DNA of 64,000 bases from assembly GCA_037176725.1 (NCBI GenBank), contig JAZBRS010000026.1, positions 155,569,501 to 155,633,500 on the forward strand. The letters are read 5' to 3'. Origin of the DNA: Posidonia oceanica. Its lineage: Eukaryota > Streptophyta > Magnoliopsida > Alismatales > Posidoniaceae. Shown piece by piece: positions 43,886 to 56,283 of the stretch (within the stretch, counting starts at the first letter, position 1; each line of letters begins with the position of its first letter). The notes beneath the pieces were generated by a model, which was not told the DNA's origin, searched no databases, and worked only from the letters and a program-made list of their open reading frames with translations. Position numbers and translations under genes: made by a program.

Positions 43886-44968
43886 TGTTGAAAATAAACA
43901 ATGCGATATTTAATTTTGATGATAACAAATGAGACTAATGATATTTCTTGAGAAATATATTTCTTAGTCTGTTTTTAAGATAGGTGGAATATCTGAAGAA
44001 ACTCTACTTATGAAGAAACTCAAGAGTTCAAGGAAATATTTCGTATGAAGTCTACATAAAGACAAGAAGACTTTAGAAGTTTTTATGTGTGGTGTAAAAA
44101 TATTATTTGTATTTTTCTTGATGTATGTAATCTCCAAATCATCCTAAATGCACCTAGGAAAATATCCATACCCAAAACCAGAAGTAAACATTGAGAAAAA
44201 TCTTAAGTTTAGAAGTAGGGTCAAAATCGGCATACCGATTTTTGTCCAGTATACCGTATTAGGATCACTAGAAAAAATATCATCTTCATTCGACCGTTAG
44301 TATGATTTCGGAACACCGAAATATTTCGGTCTGTCGAATCAGTCGAACGTTGCAGGATTTCGGTCGACCGATCAATTTCGGCAAACCGAATCAGAGATCT
44401 GTTTCAATCCGTTGGGTTAGCCATTAGACATAATATTATACCTTGCTAAACCTATAAATAGGACCCCAAGGACCCTATCAAGAAGTACCAATTCATATCA
44501 TATCAATACACTACCTCTACCAAACTTAAATTCTCCCAAATTAGCCAAAAGAGTTCTCATTCTATTTCAATTGCTAATACTGAACTGTGGAGATTACAAG
44601 AGTTACTTTCTGTAAACATTCGCTGTAACAAATGCTGTACTTCTCTAGCTGTGAGAAGGTCTCTGCAGGATTTGCAGAGGAGGAATCTGTCTTCGTCAAG
44701 TAAGTGCAATTTACTGTGATATAAGATCAAGGGAACTCTAGAGGGGATCTGGGAGTGGACTAGGCCAGGTTGGCTGAACCACTATATATCCGTTTGTTAA
44801 ATTCACTGCCTCTCTTCTCATTCTGTGCATGTGGTAAATTAGATTTCAACCATATTAATTGATTGAATATTCTTGTTTAAGTAAAGTTAAGTAATCTATT
44901 TCAAAGAATATAGATAAATTATAAATACTCTATTCACCCCCCTCTAGAGTAGCCTCTCGATTCTAACA
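43886..44968 (+). repeat. 5' LTR of I (1083 bp)
   Basis: It contains CGGT-type palindromic words at 44225-44400 (for example TTTCGGTCGACCGA) and a probable core promoter: CCTATAAATAGG at 44450-44461 reads as a good TATA box about 130 bp before the splice- or intron-like GTAAGT at 44700. It matches the 3' LTR, which has 12 extra bases. Confidence 0.95.
44450..44462 (+). promoter_or_regulatory. TATA box of element I
   Basis: CCTATAAATAGGA, kept unchanged in the 3' LTR at about 62902-62914. RNA should start 25-35 bases downstream (near 44490). Confidence 0.75.
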
Positions 44969-44970
44969 AT

Positions 44971-44982
44971 TGGTATCAGAGC
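44971..44982 (+). other. Primer binding site of I (tRNA-iMet)
   Basis: TGGTATCAGAGC two bases after the LTR end, standard for copia elements. Confidence 0.95.
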
Positions 44983-45027
44983 AAGGTTGTCTAAAATATA
45001 AGATTTAACAATCTATTTAGACTAAAA

Positions 45028-46623
45028 ATGGCTTCATCTAGAATAATAATATTATTGAAGGACAGAGAATTAATAGGCCACCATTTTTTGATGGAAACAA
45101 CTATAGCTATTGGAAATGTAGAATGATAATATATTTAAAATCCATTAATATTGACCTATGGGATATAGTAATAAATGATTTTACAAATAATGAAAAATCT
45201 TATAAAGAATGGAATGATGAAGATAAAAGATTAGCTCAATTAGATGCAAAAGGATTAAACACTTTATTCTGGGCTGTAAATCAAGAACAGTTTAATAAAA
45301 TATTAAATTGTGATACTGCTAATAAAGTATGGCATAATCTAGAAGTAACTCATGAAGGCACAAATCAAGTAAAAGAAACAAAGATAAATATGCTTGTTCA
45401 CAAATATGAGTTATTCAAAATGAAACCAAATGAGCCTATTGGAGAGATGTTCACAAGATTCTGTGATATAATAAACTCTCTACAAGCTCTTGGTAAAGGA
45501 TATCCCCAAAGTGATTTGGTGAGAAAAATTCTGAGATCCCTAACTTCTGAGTGGGAAAAGAAAACCACTGCTATAGAAGAAGCAAAATATCTCTCAAATT
45601 ACTCACTAGAAAATTTGATTAAGAACCTAACATCATATGAAGTACAAATACAAGAAAAAGAAAATGAAAAACAAATAAACAAGAAAACTATTGCATTAAA
45701 ACAACTATTGAATCAGAAGAATCAGAAAATGATGATGATGAAGAAATTGCTCTCTTTACAAGAAAATTCAAGAGATTTATCAAAAACAGAAAATTTCAAA
45801 AGAAAGGAAAATTTCCTGAGAAAATAAAAGATCAAGATGAGGCACCTCTTTGCTTCAAGTGTAACAAACCAGGACATCTCAAAAGAGATTGCCCTTTACT
45901 AAAAATGAAGAATTATAGAAAAGAATCTAAAAAGCCAAGAAAGAAGGCTCTTCACGCTACTTGGGATGAAAGTGATTCTTCTTCTTCAAATGAAGAATCT
46001 TCTGAGAATGAAAGAGCAAATATGTGCTTCATGGCACAAGAAGATATTTCTCTATCCCAAAGTGAAGATATGGAAGAGTTATTAATTGCTTTTAATGAAT
46101 TATATGAGCAATACAAACAATTAAAAGTAACATCTAAAACACAAAACCAACAGAATAAAGAACTAATTAAAGAAAACAATGCACTTGTAAATGAAGGAAA
46201 AATTCTACTAAGTGACAATGAAGAACTTAACATCAAGAATATTGAATTAAATATGAGTATAGGACATATGAAATATAAGGTTAACAATTTAGAAAAAGAC
46301 ATAAAAATCCTAAAAGAGAGAAGCAATGATCTACTAAATACTGTTGTAAAATTTACAAAGGAAAAACAAAATTTAGATATGTTACTATCGAGCCAAAGAG
46401 CCTCATTAAATAAACAAGATGTAGGCTTTTCTAATTTTCAAAACACACAATATGAAAATGGATTCATAAGAGAAACCACACAAGAAAAATATATATTTGT
46501 TATTAAGAAACATACTCCATCTAAGTGGGTTCAAAGGAATAATTATGGGAGAATAATTCGTAAAACTCGTCCCACTCAAATATGGGTGCCTAAGACTTTA
46601 CTTTCATCAAATGTAGGAAAATG
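45028..46623 (+). pseudogene. gag of element I
   Basis: ATG 45028 (MASSR). An indel in the ATAATAATATTA run puts the conserved RPPFFDGNNYSYWKCRM stretch in another frame. The UBN2-type gag core follows (SINIDLWDIV, TANKVWHNL, RKILRSLTSEW), then a second 1-base shift near 45705 before the acidic ESEESENDDDEE stretch. The zinc knuckle CFKCNKPGHLKRDC is at 45851-45893. A long coiled-coil-like Asn/Lys/Glu-rich part (45990-46400) follows, then WVPKTLLSSNVGK before the protease. Packages the RNA. The Sirevirus-type MCFMAQED stretch is present near 46022. Confidence 0.92.
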
Positions 46624-49133
46624 ACATGCTCAAAGTGGATCTTGGATAGTTGCTGCTCTCGTCTCCTAAGCATATTAAAGTCTAAAGACGATGGAACAGT
46701 CACGTTCGAAGACAATGCTAAAGGAAAAATTGTCGGGATTGGGAATGTAGGTAATCCTAACAACCCTTCTATTGAAAATGTATTATTGGTAGATGGGCTA
46801 AAGCATAACTTAATTAGCACTAGGCAATTATGTGATGTAGGCTCTAAAGTCTTGTTTGATAAGAAAGAATGCACAATATTTGATCCAACAACAAACAAAG
46901 TAATTTTTACTGGGAATAGGAAGCATAATGTGTACAAAATAAAAGTACCCTATAAAACAAATAAGATCATATCCTGTATTGCTTCTACACATGATGATGC
47001 TTGGTTATGGCATAGAAGACTTGGCCATGCCAGTATGTGTCAACTATCTAAATTGTCCAAAGGTGATTTTGTAAATGGTTTACCGAAAATTGATTTCAAA
47101 AAGGATAAATTATGTGATGCATGCCAATTTGGAAAACAAATTAAATCATCTTTCAAATCAAAAGAAATGATTTCTACTACCAAACCTTTAGAATTGATTC
47201 ACATCGATTTATTTGGTCCAAGTAGAACTATGAGTTTAGGAGGAAAAATGTATACTTTTGTTTTAGTCGATGATTCTCCAGATTTACTTGGGTTTTATTT
47301 TTGGCAAACAAAAACGATGTATTTCTTGAATTTCAAAAGTTTTGTAAAAAGGTTCAAAATGAAAAAGGCCTGAATATCATCAAAATAAGAAGTGGTCATG
47401 GAGGAGAATTTGAAAATGATATTTTTAAAAGTTTTTGTGAAGAAAATGGTTTTGAACACAATTTCTCTTTTCCAAAGACTCCACAACAAAATGGAGTTGT
47501 AGAAAGAAAAAATAGAACATTACAAGAAATGGCCAGAACTATGTTATGTGAAAATAATTTACCTAAGCATTTCTGGACCGAAGTTGTCAACACAACATAC
47601 TACATATTAAATAAAGTTTTACTTAGACTTATGTTAAATAAAACTCCGTTTGAACTTTGGTCTTGTAAACTTCCACATATTTCTTATTTCAAGGTTTTTG
47701 TATGTAAATGTTTTATTTTAAACACCAAGGACAATTTGGACAAGTTTGATTCTAAATCTGATGAAGAAATATTTCTAGGATATTCCTCAAGAAGCAAAGC
47801 ATGTAGAATCTTCAACAAAAGAACTTTAACTATTGAAGAATCCATGCATGTGAATTTTGATGAAAATGTTATCAAAACTGTAAATCTTGAAAATGAAGGA
47901 GAGGTCATAGAAAATCAAACCATTAGTATTAAAAATAATGAAGACATAAATAATGTAGAAGAACCTGAAAATAAATCATCTAATTGGCAATTCATGCATG
48001 GACATCCTAAGGAACAAATTATTGGAGAAATCACAAAAGGAATATTAACTAGATCTAAATTAGATCATGAATGTGCTACTTATGCTTTTATTTCATCTAT
48101 TGAGCCTAAGAATGTAAATGAAACTTGTAATGATGAATTTTGGATGATTGCAATGCGTGAGGAATTAAACCAATTTGAAAGAAATACTGTATGGGAACTA
48201 GTTCCAAAACCTAAAGATCATACCATAATTGGAACAAAGTGGGTTTATAGAAACAAATTAGATGAATTTGGAAAGTAGTTAGAAACAAAGCTAGGCTAGT
48301 GACTCAAGAGTACAATCAAGAAGAATGAAATGATTTTGATGAAACATATGCCCCTGTAGCAAGACTAGAATCTATAAGGATGTTATTAGCTTATGCTAGT
48401 AGCATGGATTTCAAACTTTATCAAATGGATGTAAAGAGTGCTTTCTTAAATGGAGTAATTGAGGAAGAAGTATATGTAAAACAACCTCTTGGATTTAAAA
48501 ATGATCTTCACAATGATCATGTATACAAATTGAATAAAGCACTTTATAGATTAAAACAAGCTCCTAGAGCTTGGTATGATAGATTAAAGAAATTTCTAAT
48601 TGAAAAAGGGTTCATCATTGGAGTTGTTGATACAACCCTGTTTATCAAGAAAAATGATAAAGATATTTTATTGATTCAAATATATGTTGATGACATCATC
48701 TTTGGAGCAACAAATGAAAAATTATGTGAGGAATTTTCCAATGTTATGAAAGAAGAATTTGAAATGAGAATGATGGGGGAATTAAATTATTTTCTAGGAT
48801 TCAAGTTAAACAAATGGAAGATGGAATCTTTATTTTTCAAGAAAAATATGTAAAGGAATTATTAAAAAGATTTGGAATGGAAAACTCAAAAGTGGCAAAA
48901 GCCCCAATGAGTACAAATACAAAACTTGATAAAGATGAAGATGGGATTGACATAGAACAAAAGATGTATAGAGGCATGATTGGTTCTTTACTATACTTAA
49001 TAGCTAGTAGACCAGATATTATGTTTAGTGTCTATCTGTGTGCTAGATATCAAGCTACACCTAAGGAATCACATCTAATGGCAGTCAAAAGGATATTTAG
49101 ATATTTACAAGGAACCAAAGATTTAGGACTATT
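46624..49133 (+). pseudogene. pol of element I, part 1: protease, integrase, RT
   Basis: The protease motif is WILDSCCSR: the active-site Gly is Cys (codon 46651) and the following H-M-T segment is deleted. The GAG-pre-integrase zinc region (WLWHRRLGHAS, CDACQFGK) is intact. In the integrase core the first Asp (HIDLFGP) and the Glu (GVVERKNRTL) are present, but the second Asp is Gly (RSGHGGEF, codon 47394). RT has QMDVKSAFLNG, LKQAPRAWYD and YVDD at 48683-48694. Frameshifts lie at about 47300, 48275 and 48810, and a TGA at about 48328. The frame is cut after KDLGLF by element C at 49134. Confidence 0.95.
49129..49133. repeat. Target-site duplication of C, left (CTATT)
   Basis: CTATT, identical to 59181-59185. 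Confidence 0.93.
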
Positions 49134-51925
49134 TGTAACGACCCGAGTCGCTACCAACACGTTCCAAAAGCCCAACAAATTAAAACTTAATTAATTACAA
49201 CAATTACAACAAGCTAAGGGCTAACAATAGAAATATGTGCCAGGAACTTGCAGTGGATAGCTACGTGACTCCGACTATAACTCCAAACCAGCTAACCATC
49301 TGCACCTGCAACTGAAAACCACACAAGGCACACGTGAGTGACCAGAAATCGTCACCCAGCACACACCTCGCAAAAACCACACGAGAAACCGGTATAAAAA
49401 TCAAAATATGGCACAACCAGTCAAAACCCCAAATCCGGGTCCAAAATAAACACTATAATAAATCAAAACACCTTTCCCAAAGCCAATATGCTAAAATCAG
49501 GAAAGATAGGTGTTTACAAACCATTTTCACAAACCACAGCCCACCGGCCCAAAACCTCAGCACACTCAAAAACCTCCAACCTCTCAACTTGGGAAAACAC
49601 TCGGCCCACTGGCCAAAACAAGGTGGAAATACCTCATAAACAAATCCTCAATCAACACAACAGCCCACCGGCCCAAAACCCAAACCAAAATGATACGCCG
49701 TAAGTAGGCGGAAAGCATTAGGCCTAATAAGGCCCAAAACACAGCAAAACCTCACGAAGTCCAAAATTAGGCAAAGCTCTAGGCCTAATACGGCCAACAA
49801 CAACCAAACACAGCTCCACGGGCACAAAACCACAACTAGTCGTGTTGCCTGGCGCCAAGCAACCGATCTGGCCTCAAGCAGTAGCCAAGGACTCACCCTT
49901 GTAACTCACTGCACTACCACGAATACCTGCCCTGTGGTGGAGCGTGTCCATCCTGGCATCTCGTCACTAGAGACGCCTCAAAAGCGATTCCCCACATGGA
50001 AAAGCTACTCACCTTAACTAGGCGAGCTGTCTACAATCAGGACAAACCACAGGGCACGCCAAATACGGTGACCTTAGCTCAGTGCTCCGAACCACCAGAG
50101 GCTCCTCACCCCTAGGCTCAGCCAGCACCCAAAACCAAGTGAGTCCCGGTGCTCGTAGCGACTAGGGTATCAAGCCCAGCTACGCAGGAGTATCATACCT
50201 CCCGAGTCTGCTGCTACGATACCGCTAGGTACGGTCGACACCCCGACCCCCAAAACCTCAACCCAAGTAAGGTGTGCGATACACCAGGAATGCCATCGCA
50301 TCCCCAGGTCCAGCCAATACAACTCCCAGGTTTTCGGCTACGAAAAACCTCGGCAAAATCATTTGCAAACCATCCATGTTTTTACTCAAAAATCTCTTTG
50401 GAAATATTTTCCTAAATTACCAAAAACTACATCTAAAAACTCTGAATAAGCTGCCAAAAATACCGTATAATACACCAAAACGACTAGAATTCAATAAGGA
50501 ATACAACCAAACAAAAATCATGGTATTCTAATATCCATAGCTCACAGAAAATACAAAACACCACAGCCTTGATTCGGAACGCCGGCCAAAAACAGTGTGC
50601 CGTTTCAGGGACTGACAAAAAAACATCTATTTTGCTTTTAAAACTAAAACTCTCTGCACAAGCCACTAAAAATAGCGTATAATATACCAAAACAACCAGA
50701 AATCAATAATGAACACAAGCAAACAAGAATCAATCCATTCCAAGCTCCATACCTCACGAAAAACACAAAACACCATAGTCCTGATTCGGAACGCCAGCCA
50801 AAAACGGCACTCTAGATCAGGGGCTGCTAGAAAAATACCCCTTTGCATTTAAAATCAGAACACCTTGTACAAGCCACCAAAAATAGTATATAATATACCA
50901 AAACGACCAAAATTGAATAACGAACGTATCAAAACCATAAACATGCCATTCCAAGATCCGTGGCTCACAGAAAATGTGGAAAACCACAACATATGCATAA
51001 TATCTACATAGGCCACATAATTTGCCTAAAAACATACCAATAAATCTCTAAAAATTATCAAATCTCTACCATAGCATATAATCATGGCAAAGAACATCAT
51101 CAAACCATGATCAACCGATTCCAAAGCATACAACTCATGAAAACACCAAAAACCCACATTTAAGCTATAAGCCAACTCATGCCGATAAATTCGACTAAAA
51201 ATCATATAAATTACTAAAAATTACTAAATCACTTCCATGACATTCAATTCATGCCAAGGAACACATACATATCAATTTCAAGCAATTTAAAAGGAGAGGG
51301 CGAGATGTGTACCTATTGGTTGGGACACCCACAGCCAACTCCAGCGATCGACTGTCGCACCAAGCTCCCTGCACTGCCCATGAGCTCGCCCCGCCACCAG
51401 GAGGAAGTCCGTAGCTCGCCACCGCATGATCGGAGGAGGAGGAGGCCGGCGATCGCCACCACCGCATACACAGCAACCAACGGAGGAGGAGGAAGATGGG
51501 GTGGACGGAGAAGCAAGGAGGAGAGGAGAGATGAGGGAGTGTGGGAGAGAGGGCAGAGAGGGAGGGAGGGAGGTGGAGTGAGTGGGAGGTGGGGATTCGG
51601 TGGAGGGAGAGAGAGAGAAAAGGAAAAGAAAAGAAAGGAAGATGGAGGAGAGAAACGTGTGGAGGGGGGAGAGGGAGAGAGGGAGAGAAATGAGAGGGAG
51701 GGAGAGAGAGAGAAGAAATGCAGAAGATAGGGACCAAACCACCACCTGGTTTCACAAACCACCACAAGTGGGACTCACACAAGCATAAGTGGGGCCCACA
51801 GCAAACCACAGGTGGGGCCCACGAACAATCACATGTGGGGTCCACGAGGCCAATAACACTCATCCACAAATACAGGAATTCATTAAATTGTGTAATTACA
51901 AGGGAATGAATTCTCGGGTGTTACA
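49134..51925 (-). repeat. 3' LTR of C (2792 bp)
   Basis: Borders TGTAACACCC (minus, 51925) and GTCGTTACA (49134). It contains a GA-rich run (51540-51720), a GC-rich segment (51330-51500) with donor-like AATAG|GTACAC on the minus strand near 51312, and the Tekay module at 49311-49365. The GA-rich and GC-rich parts create false open frames on both strands. Confidence 0.93.
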
Positions 51926-54170
51926 GCATAAACACCTAAAAAGGATTTCGCCCCTGAAAGCAACGGTAAGCGAAAAGGTGCGGGTATCGAGCATGGATGT
52001 CATCCTCGCGCTCCCAAGTGGCCTCTGCCTGGCCTCCTCATGCTGGGGCACATACAAGCGCTGATAAAATCTCAACTCCCCGCATACGCCGAAAGAGAAC
52101 TCAGGTGCATCCCCAGCTTCCATCTTCTCCACAGTCACCTGAATGAACAGGTCCGTCTGCTGACAGGCAAAGATGAACTGCAACAACTTGGGACGAATAG
52201 ATAAGCTTGCCATGTAAGCACCACTCGCTCCTTGTTGTAGTCTCTTGAGTCCACAGTCAGCCAGATCCTCGAACATGGTCCATTCCTTGACCATCAGGCT
52301 CGCCATGACGTGCGTACGCCGACTCAGAGCATCGGCGACCACGTTGGCCTTCCTAGGGTGGTAGGACATGCTGAAATCATAGTCCTTGAGGTATTCCATC
52401 CACCTTCTCTGCTGCATGTTGAGGTCTTTCTAAGTAAATATATACCTCAGGCTCTTGTGATCAGTGTAGACCGCGAATTGTTCCCCATACAGATAGTGTA
52501 GCCACAGCTTGAGCGCGAACACCATGGTAGCCATCTTTAGATCATGGGTAGGGTAGTTCTTCTCATGGTCCCTCAGCTGACTAGAGGCATAAGTCTCAAC
52601 ATTGCCATGCTGCTTCAGAACACTACCCAACCCGACACCACTAGCATCATCGTACACAGTGAAGCCTCCACTACCAGAAGGTAAAGTCAGAACAGGAGTA
52701 GAAGTCAGACGAGCCTTCAATTTGTTGAAACTTGCCTCACAATCATGGTCCCAGATGAACGGAACTCCTTGTCTGGTCAGAGCTGTCAGGGATGATATGA
52801 TGGAAGAGAAATCCCTGATGAACCTCCAGTAGTAACCTGCCAATCCCAGGCAACTTCTAATCTCTGTCACATTCCTAGGTCTCTCCCAGTTGCTAACTGC
52901 CTCACCCTTAGCGGGGTCCACTCTGGCACCTTCTCCAAAGATAAGGTGGCCGAGGAACATAACTTCACTCAACCAAAAATCGCACTTGGAGAACTTGGCG
53001 TACAACTCTTGCTGCCTCAGAATATCCAGCACTGCCCGCAGATGTAGAGCATGGGAATCTTCATCAGGAGAGTAGATCAAGATGTCATCTACATAGACCA
53101 CCACAAACTGGTCCAGATAAGGCATGAAGATCCGGTTCATCAACTCCATGAATGCGGCAGGGGCGTTGGTTAAGCCGAAGGGCGTAACCGTAAACTCATA
53201 GTGGCTGTACCGCGTCCGGAAGGCAGTCTTCTAGATGTCTGAATCATGGATCCTCAGCTGGTGATATCTTGATCTCAGATCAATCTTGAAGAAAACAGAT
53301 GCAGACTGCAACTGGTCAAGCAGATCTTCAATACGGGGCAAGGGATACTTGTTCTTCACTGTAATCTGGTTCAGCATTCGGTGGTCGATGCACAGACGGA
53401 GTGAACCATCCTTCTTTCGGACGAACAAGACAGGCACTCCCTATGGAGATACACTTGCCCTGATAAAACCCTTGTCCAGCAACTCTTGCAACTGGGCCTT
53501 GAGTTCCCGCAACTCAGCTAGTGCCATACGATAGGGATTCTTCGCAACAGCACCGCTTCCCGGGGCCAACTCAATGGTGAATTCTACCTCTCTGCGAGGT
53601 GGCATGCCAGGCAAATCCTCAGGGAAAATGTTGGGATATTCACACACCACTAAGATATTGTGAACGCCCAACCCTGGAGAAACAGAGGTAACCACACTAG
53701 CAAGGTACCCCACACATTCTTTAGACAAAGACTTGTAAGCCTTCATAGCAGAGATAACGAATTTCGGCTCGCCCTGGCGCACACCTTGCACAAAGAAGGA
53801 TCTAGCCTCAGCAGCTCCAAAGAAAACCCTTCTGCGAGCATAGTCGATTAGAGCAGAATGCTGTCCCAGCCAGTCCACACCTAGAATGACATCATATTCG
53901 TTCATGCCCATAAGAATAAGAGTGGCATCGAACACCCAGCCGTTCAGCTCCAGATCGACAAACGGCAGGTGTCTCCATGCCAAACTGTGCTCACCCAGCG
54001 GCGTTACAACATCCAGGTGGAAAGCCAACCTTGCTGGCACATCATCCAGTTCCGCCGCAAACGACTCGGAGATAAAGGAGAAAGGTACTCCCCGGGTCAA
54101 AGAGAACCTTGGCCATTCGGCCGGCCACAAGAATCACTGTTTCCTGTGGAACAACCACAACCAATGGTAA
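51926..54170 (-). pseudogene. pol of element C: PR, RT, RNase H (integrase deleted)
   Basis: On the minus strand: retropepsin start (GRMAKVLFDPGSTF near 54110, then DVILGVDWLGQHSALIDY), RT ([36 protein letters not shown] near 53090), RNase H ([33 protein letters not shown] near 52310). In RNase H the conserved Glu of DLEL is Lys (DLKMAT). TAG codons occur near 53438 (family Trp), 53228 (family Gln) and 52427 (family Gln). Soon after PQHEEAR the sequence changes and reaches the LTR, so the zinc region, integrase and chromodomain were lost in one deletion near 51990. Confidence 0.93.
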
Positions 54171-54840
54171 GGACCACCCAGGAGTTAAACTCAAATGAGC
54201 TCCAACTCGAAACAACTCCCAGCAACAGGGTTCAAACCAGCACGAGCTGTTCCTCCTCCCAGCAATCCTGTCCATAGTGCCACTATTTTGTAGATACCCC
54301 TGCAGGGTCCCCAATGATAGCTCACCTGAACCAGGAAACCACAGATCGGAGGAAACATCTGGGATCACACCCAACAGCTTGACCAGCGGTGCCAACCAAT
54401 GAGACAGGAGTCAACATCATTGACTCACCCAATCTCCACCGCAAAACCCAAAAAAAACAAAGGAGAGCAGAACTCTCCAGATCGAATAGCACTACACCAT
54501 CCGACCCACCAACAAGCAAGGAAAACTAGTGGCATCCTCAATAGGACACCTAAAGAAATACCGAAGAAGGAAACTCCACCGCTCGAATGGCACCGAGCCA
54601 CTCGAACCACCAAAAACAAAACCAGTTGGGCATCCCCTACAAGATACCCCAAACAGCACACAACAACAGCACACTGGGCTACGCCACTCAACAGCCAAGC
54701 CCCAAACAAGACACATGGCTCAACCGCACGACACTAAGGCGCGCCTCACACGCACAACACCTCCCAGATAATTCTATCCTTGAACAGAGTATCCAGAACA
54801 ACCACACACATCCAGGGACCCACCAGAGTCACCCGGAACC
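54171..54840 (-). other. Unrecognised internal DNA of C upstream of protease
   Basis: No family seen. On the minus strand TTGTGGTTGTTCCACAG ends at about 54148, just before the protease start, an acceptor-like site comparable to the intron end in D. Open frames of 60-110 codons lack matches. Confidence 0.4.
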
Positions 54841-55400
54841 ACAACCATGGCTGGGGACTCACTCAGTCACCTAGGAACCAACAACAAACCTCTGGGAAGC
54901 CTCACGCTTCACCCAGAAACCACACAGACATCTAGAAAGCCTCACGCTTCACCTAGAAACAACAACAAACATCTGGAATGCCTCATGCTTCACCCAAAAA
55001 CCCCACAGACATCTAGGAAGTCTCACGCTTCACCCGGAAACCCCACAGACATCTGAGAAGCCTCACGCTTCACCTAGAAACAACAACAAACATCTGGAAA
55101 GCCTCATGCTTCACCCAGAAACAACAACAGACATCTGGGAAGCCTCACGCTTCACCCAGAAACCACACAAACATCTGGGAAGCCTCACGCTTCACCCAGA
55201 AATAACAACAGACATCTGGGAAGCCTCACGCTTCACGTAGAAACCACACAGACATCTGGGAAGCCTCACACTTCACGTAGAAACCACACAGACATCTGGG
55301 AAGCCTCACGCTTCACCCAGAAACAACAACAGATATCTGGGAAGCCTCATGCTTCACCTAGAAACAACAACCCACACCTGGGGACTCACCAAGTCACCTA
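54841..55400. repeat. About 40-bp tandem array inside C
   Basis: Roughly 13 copies of a 39-42 bp unit with core GGGAAGCCTCACGCTTCACC and a spacer alternating CAGAAACCACACAG and AGAAACAACAACA. Another unit lies at about 55628. It occupies the place where gag should be. Confidence 0.92.
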
Positions 55401-56140
55401 GAAACAACACGGGAGGACAGAGCTACAGGCACCCTCCACACACACGACGACCACGACGACCAACCAGACACAACGACCAACAGCCACAGCAAGAAACAAC
55501 CAGCAAACAAATCAAACAACAAACAAAGGCAGGTAACCACAATCGAGGAGGGTCACACAAGGGGTAGACAACCACTGCACCTCCCCCCCACGACAGGACA
55601 GAACCTGCACGGAAGCAACCACACACATCTGGGAAGCCTCACGCTTTACCCAGATGCAGCAATAGGAGGATGAAACCTCAGGCATCCTCCGCACCAACAA
55701 CAAAGCAAGCCACAACAAAATAGCAAATGTGGAGGTCACACAAGAGGCAGTCACCCACTGCACCTCTCCTTCCACGACCAAACACCCAACGGATGGTGGC
55801 AAAGCCAGCATTGAGTCTTGCCCAGAAAACAACTGCCACCACACCCATGGGCAACATGGTGCTCGATCCATGCAAACTAGTGGACAGCACCCAAAAGCAC
55901 GCTCCACGACTGTGAAGAGTTCAAGCGAACCGCTCCACATGAGCGAACGCAACTTCGCACTCCAACTGCTACCTCGAAGCGGCTCCCAACAGACGACAAT
56001 CTCAGAAACCAACCATTGGAAACCTTCCAATAAGAAGTCGACGTCTACTTCCACAAGCGAGCGGACCGTCACTTCTAGGTTCCACATGGCGCTCCACGAA
56101 TCATTCTCGCCGTCACTAGAGCCGGAGCCGAAGACACTCC
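55401..56140 (-). pseudogene. Element C: remnant of gag start plus repeats
   Basis: On the minus strand near 56130-56080 SGSSDGENDSW resembles SASSSDLENEDGW of the gag start of D, at the same distance from the primer site. After that no gag core is found. Two diverged copies of a stretch containing GGTCACACAAG and CCACTGCACCTC (about 55550 and 55735) form a longer repeat of about 190 bp. The open frame 56165-55512 is probably not functional. Confidence 0.45.
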
Positions 56141-56265
56141 TCAACGCCACAAGCAAGAAGATCAAGACAAATAATAAAAAAAATCAAGGTGCAGGAATGC
56201 AGGATATGTAAATCTATGGAGTCACTAGACTGAACACATCTAGGCTAGTGCAACCTAGTGAACCT

Positions 56266-56279
56266 GAGCTCTGATACCA
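56266..56279 (-). other. Primer binding site of C (tRNA-iMet)
   Basis: The minus strand reads TGGTATCAGAGCTC four bases after the 5' LTR, identical to D. Confidence 0.93.
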
Positions 56280-56283
56280 ATTC

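Noticed and set aside
51249..51869. Open frames on both strands at 51249-51869 and 58543-59124
   Set aside because: Produced by GA-rich simple sequence and the GC-rich segment of the C LTRs; duplicated because LTRs are duplicated.
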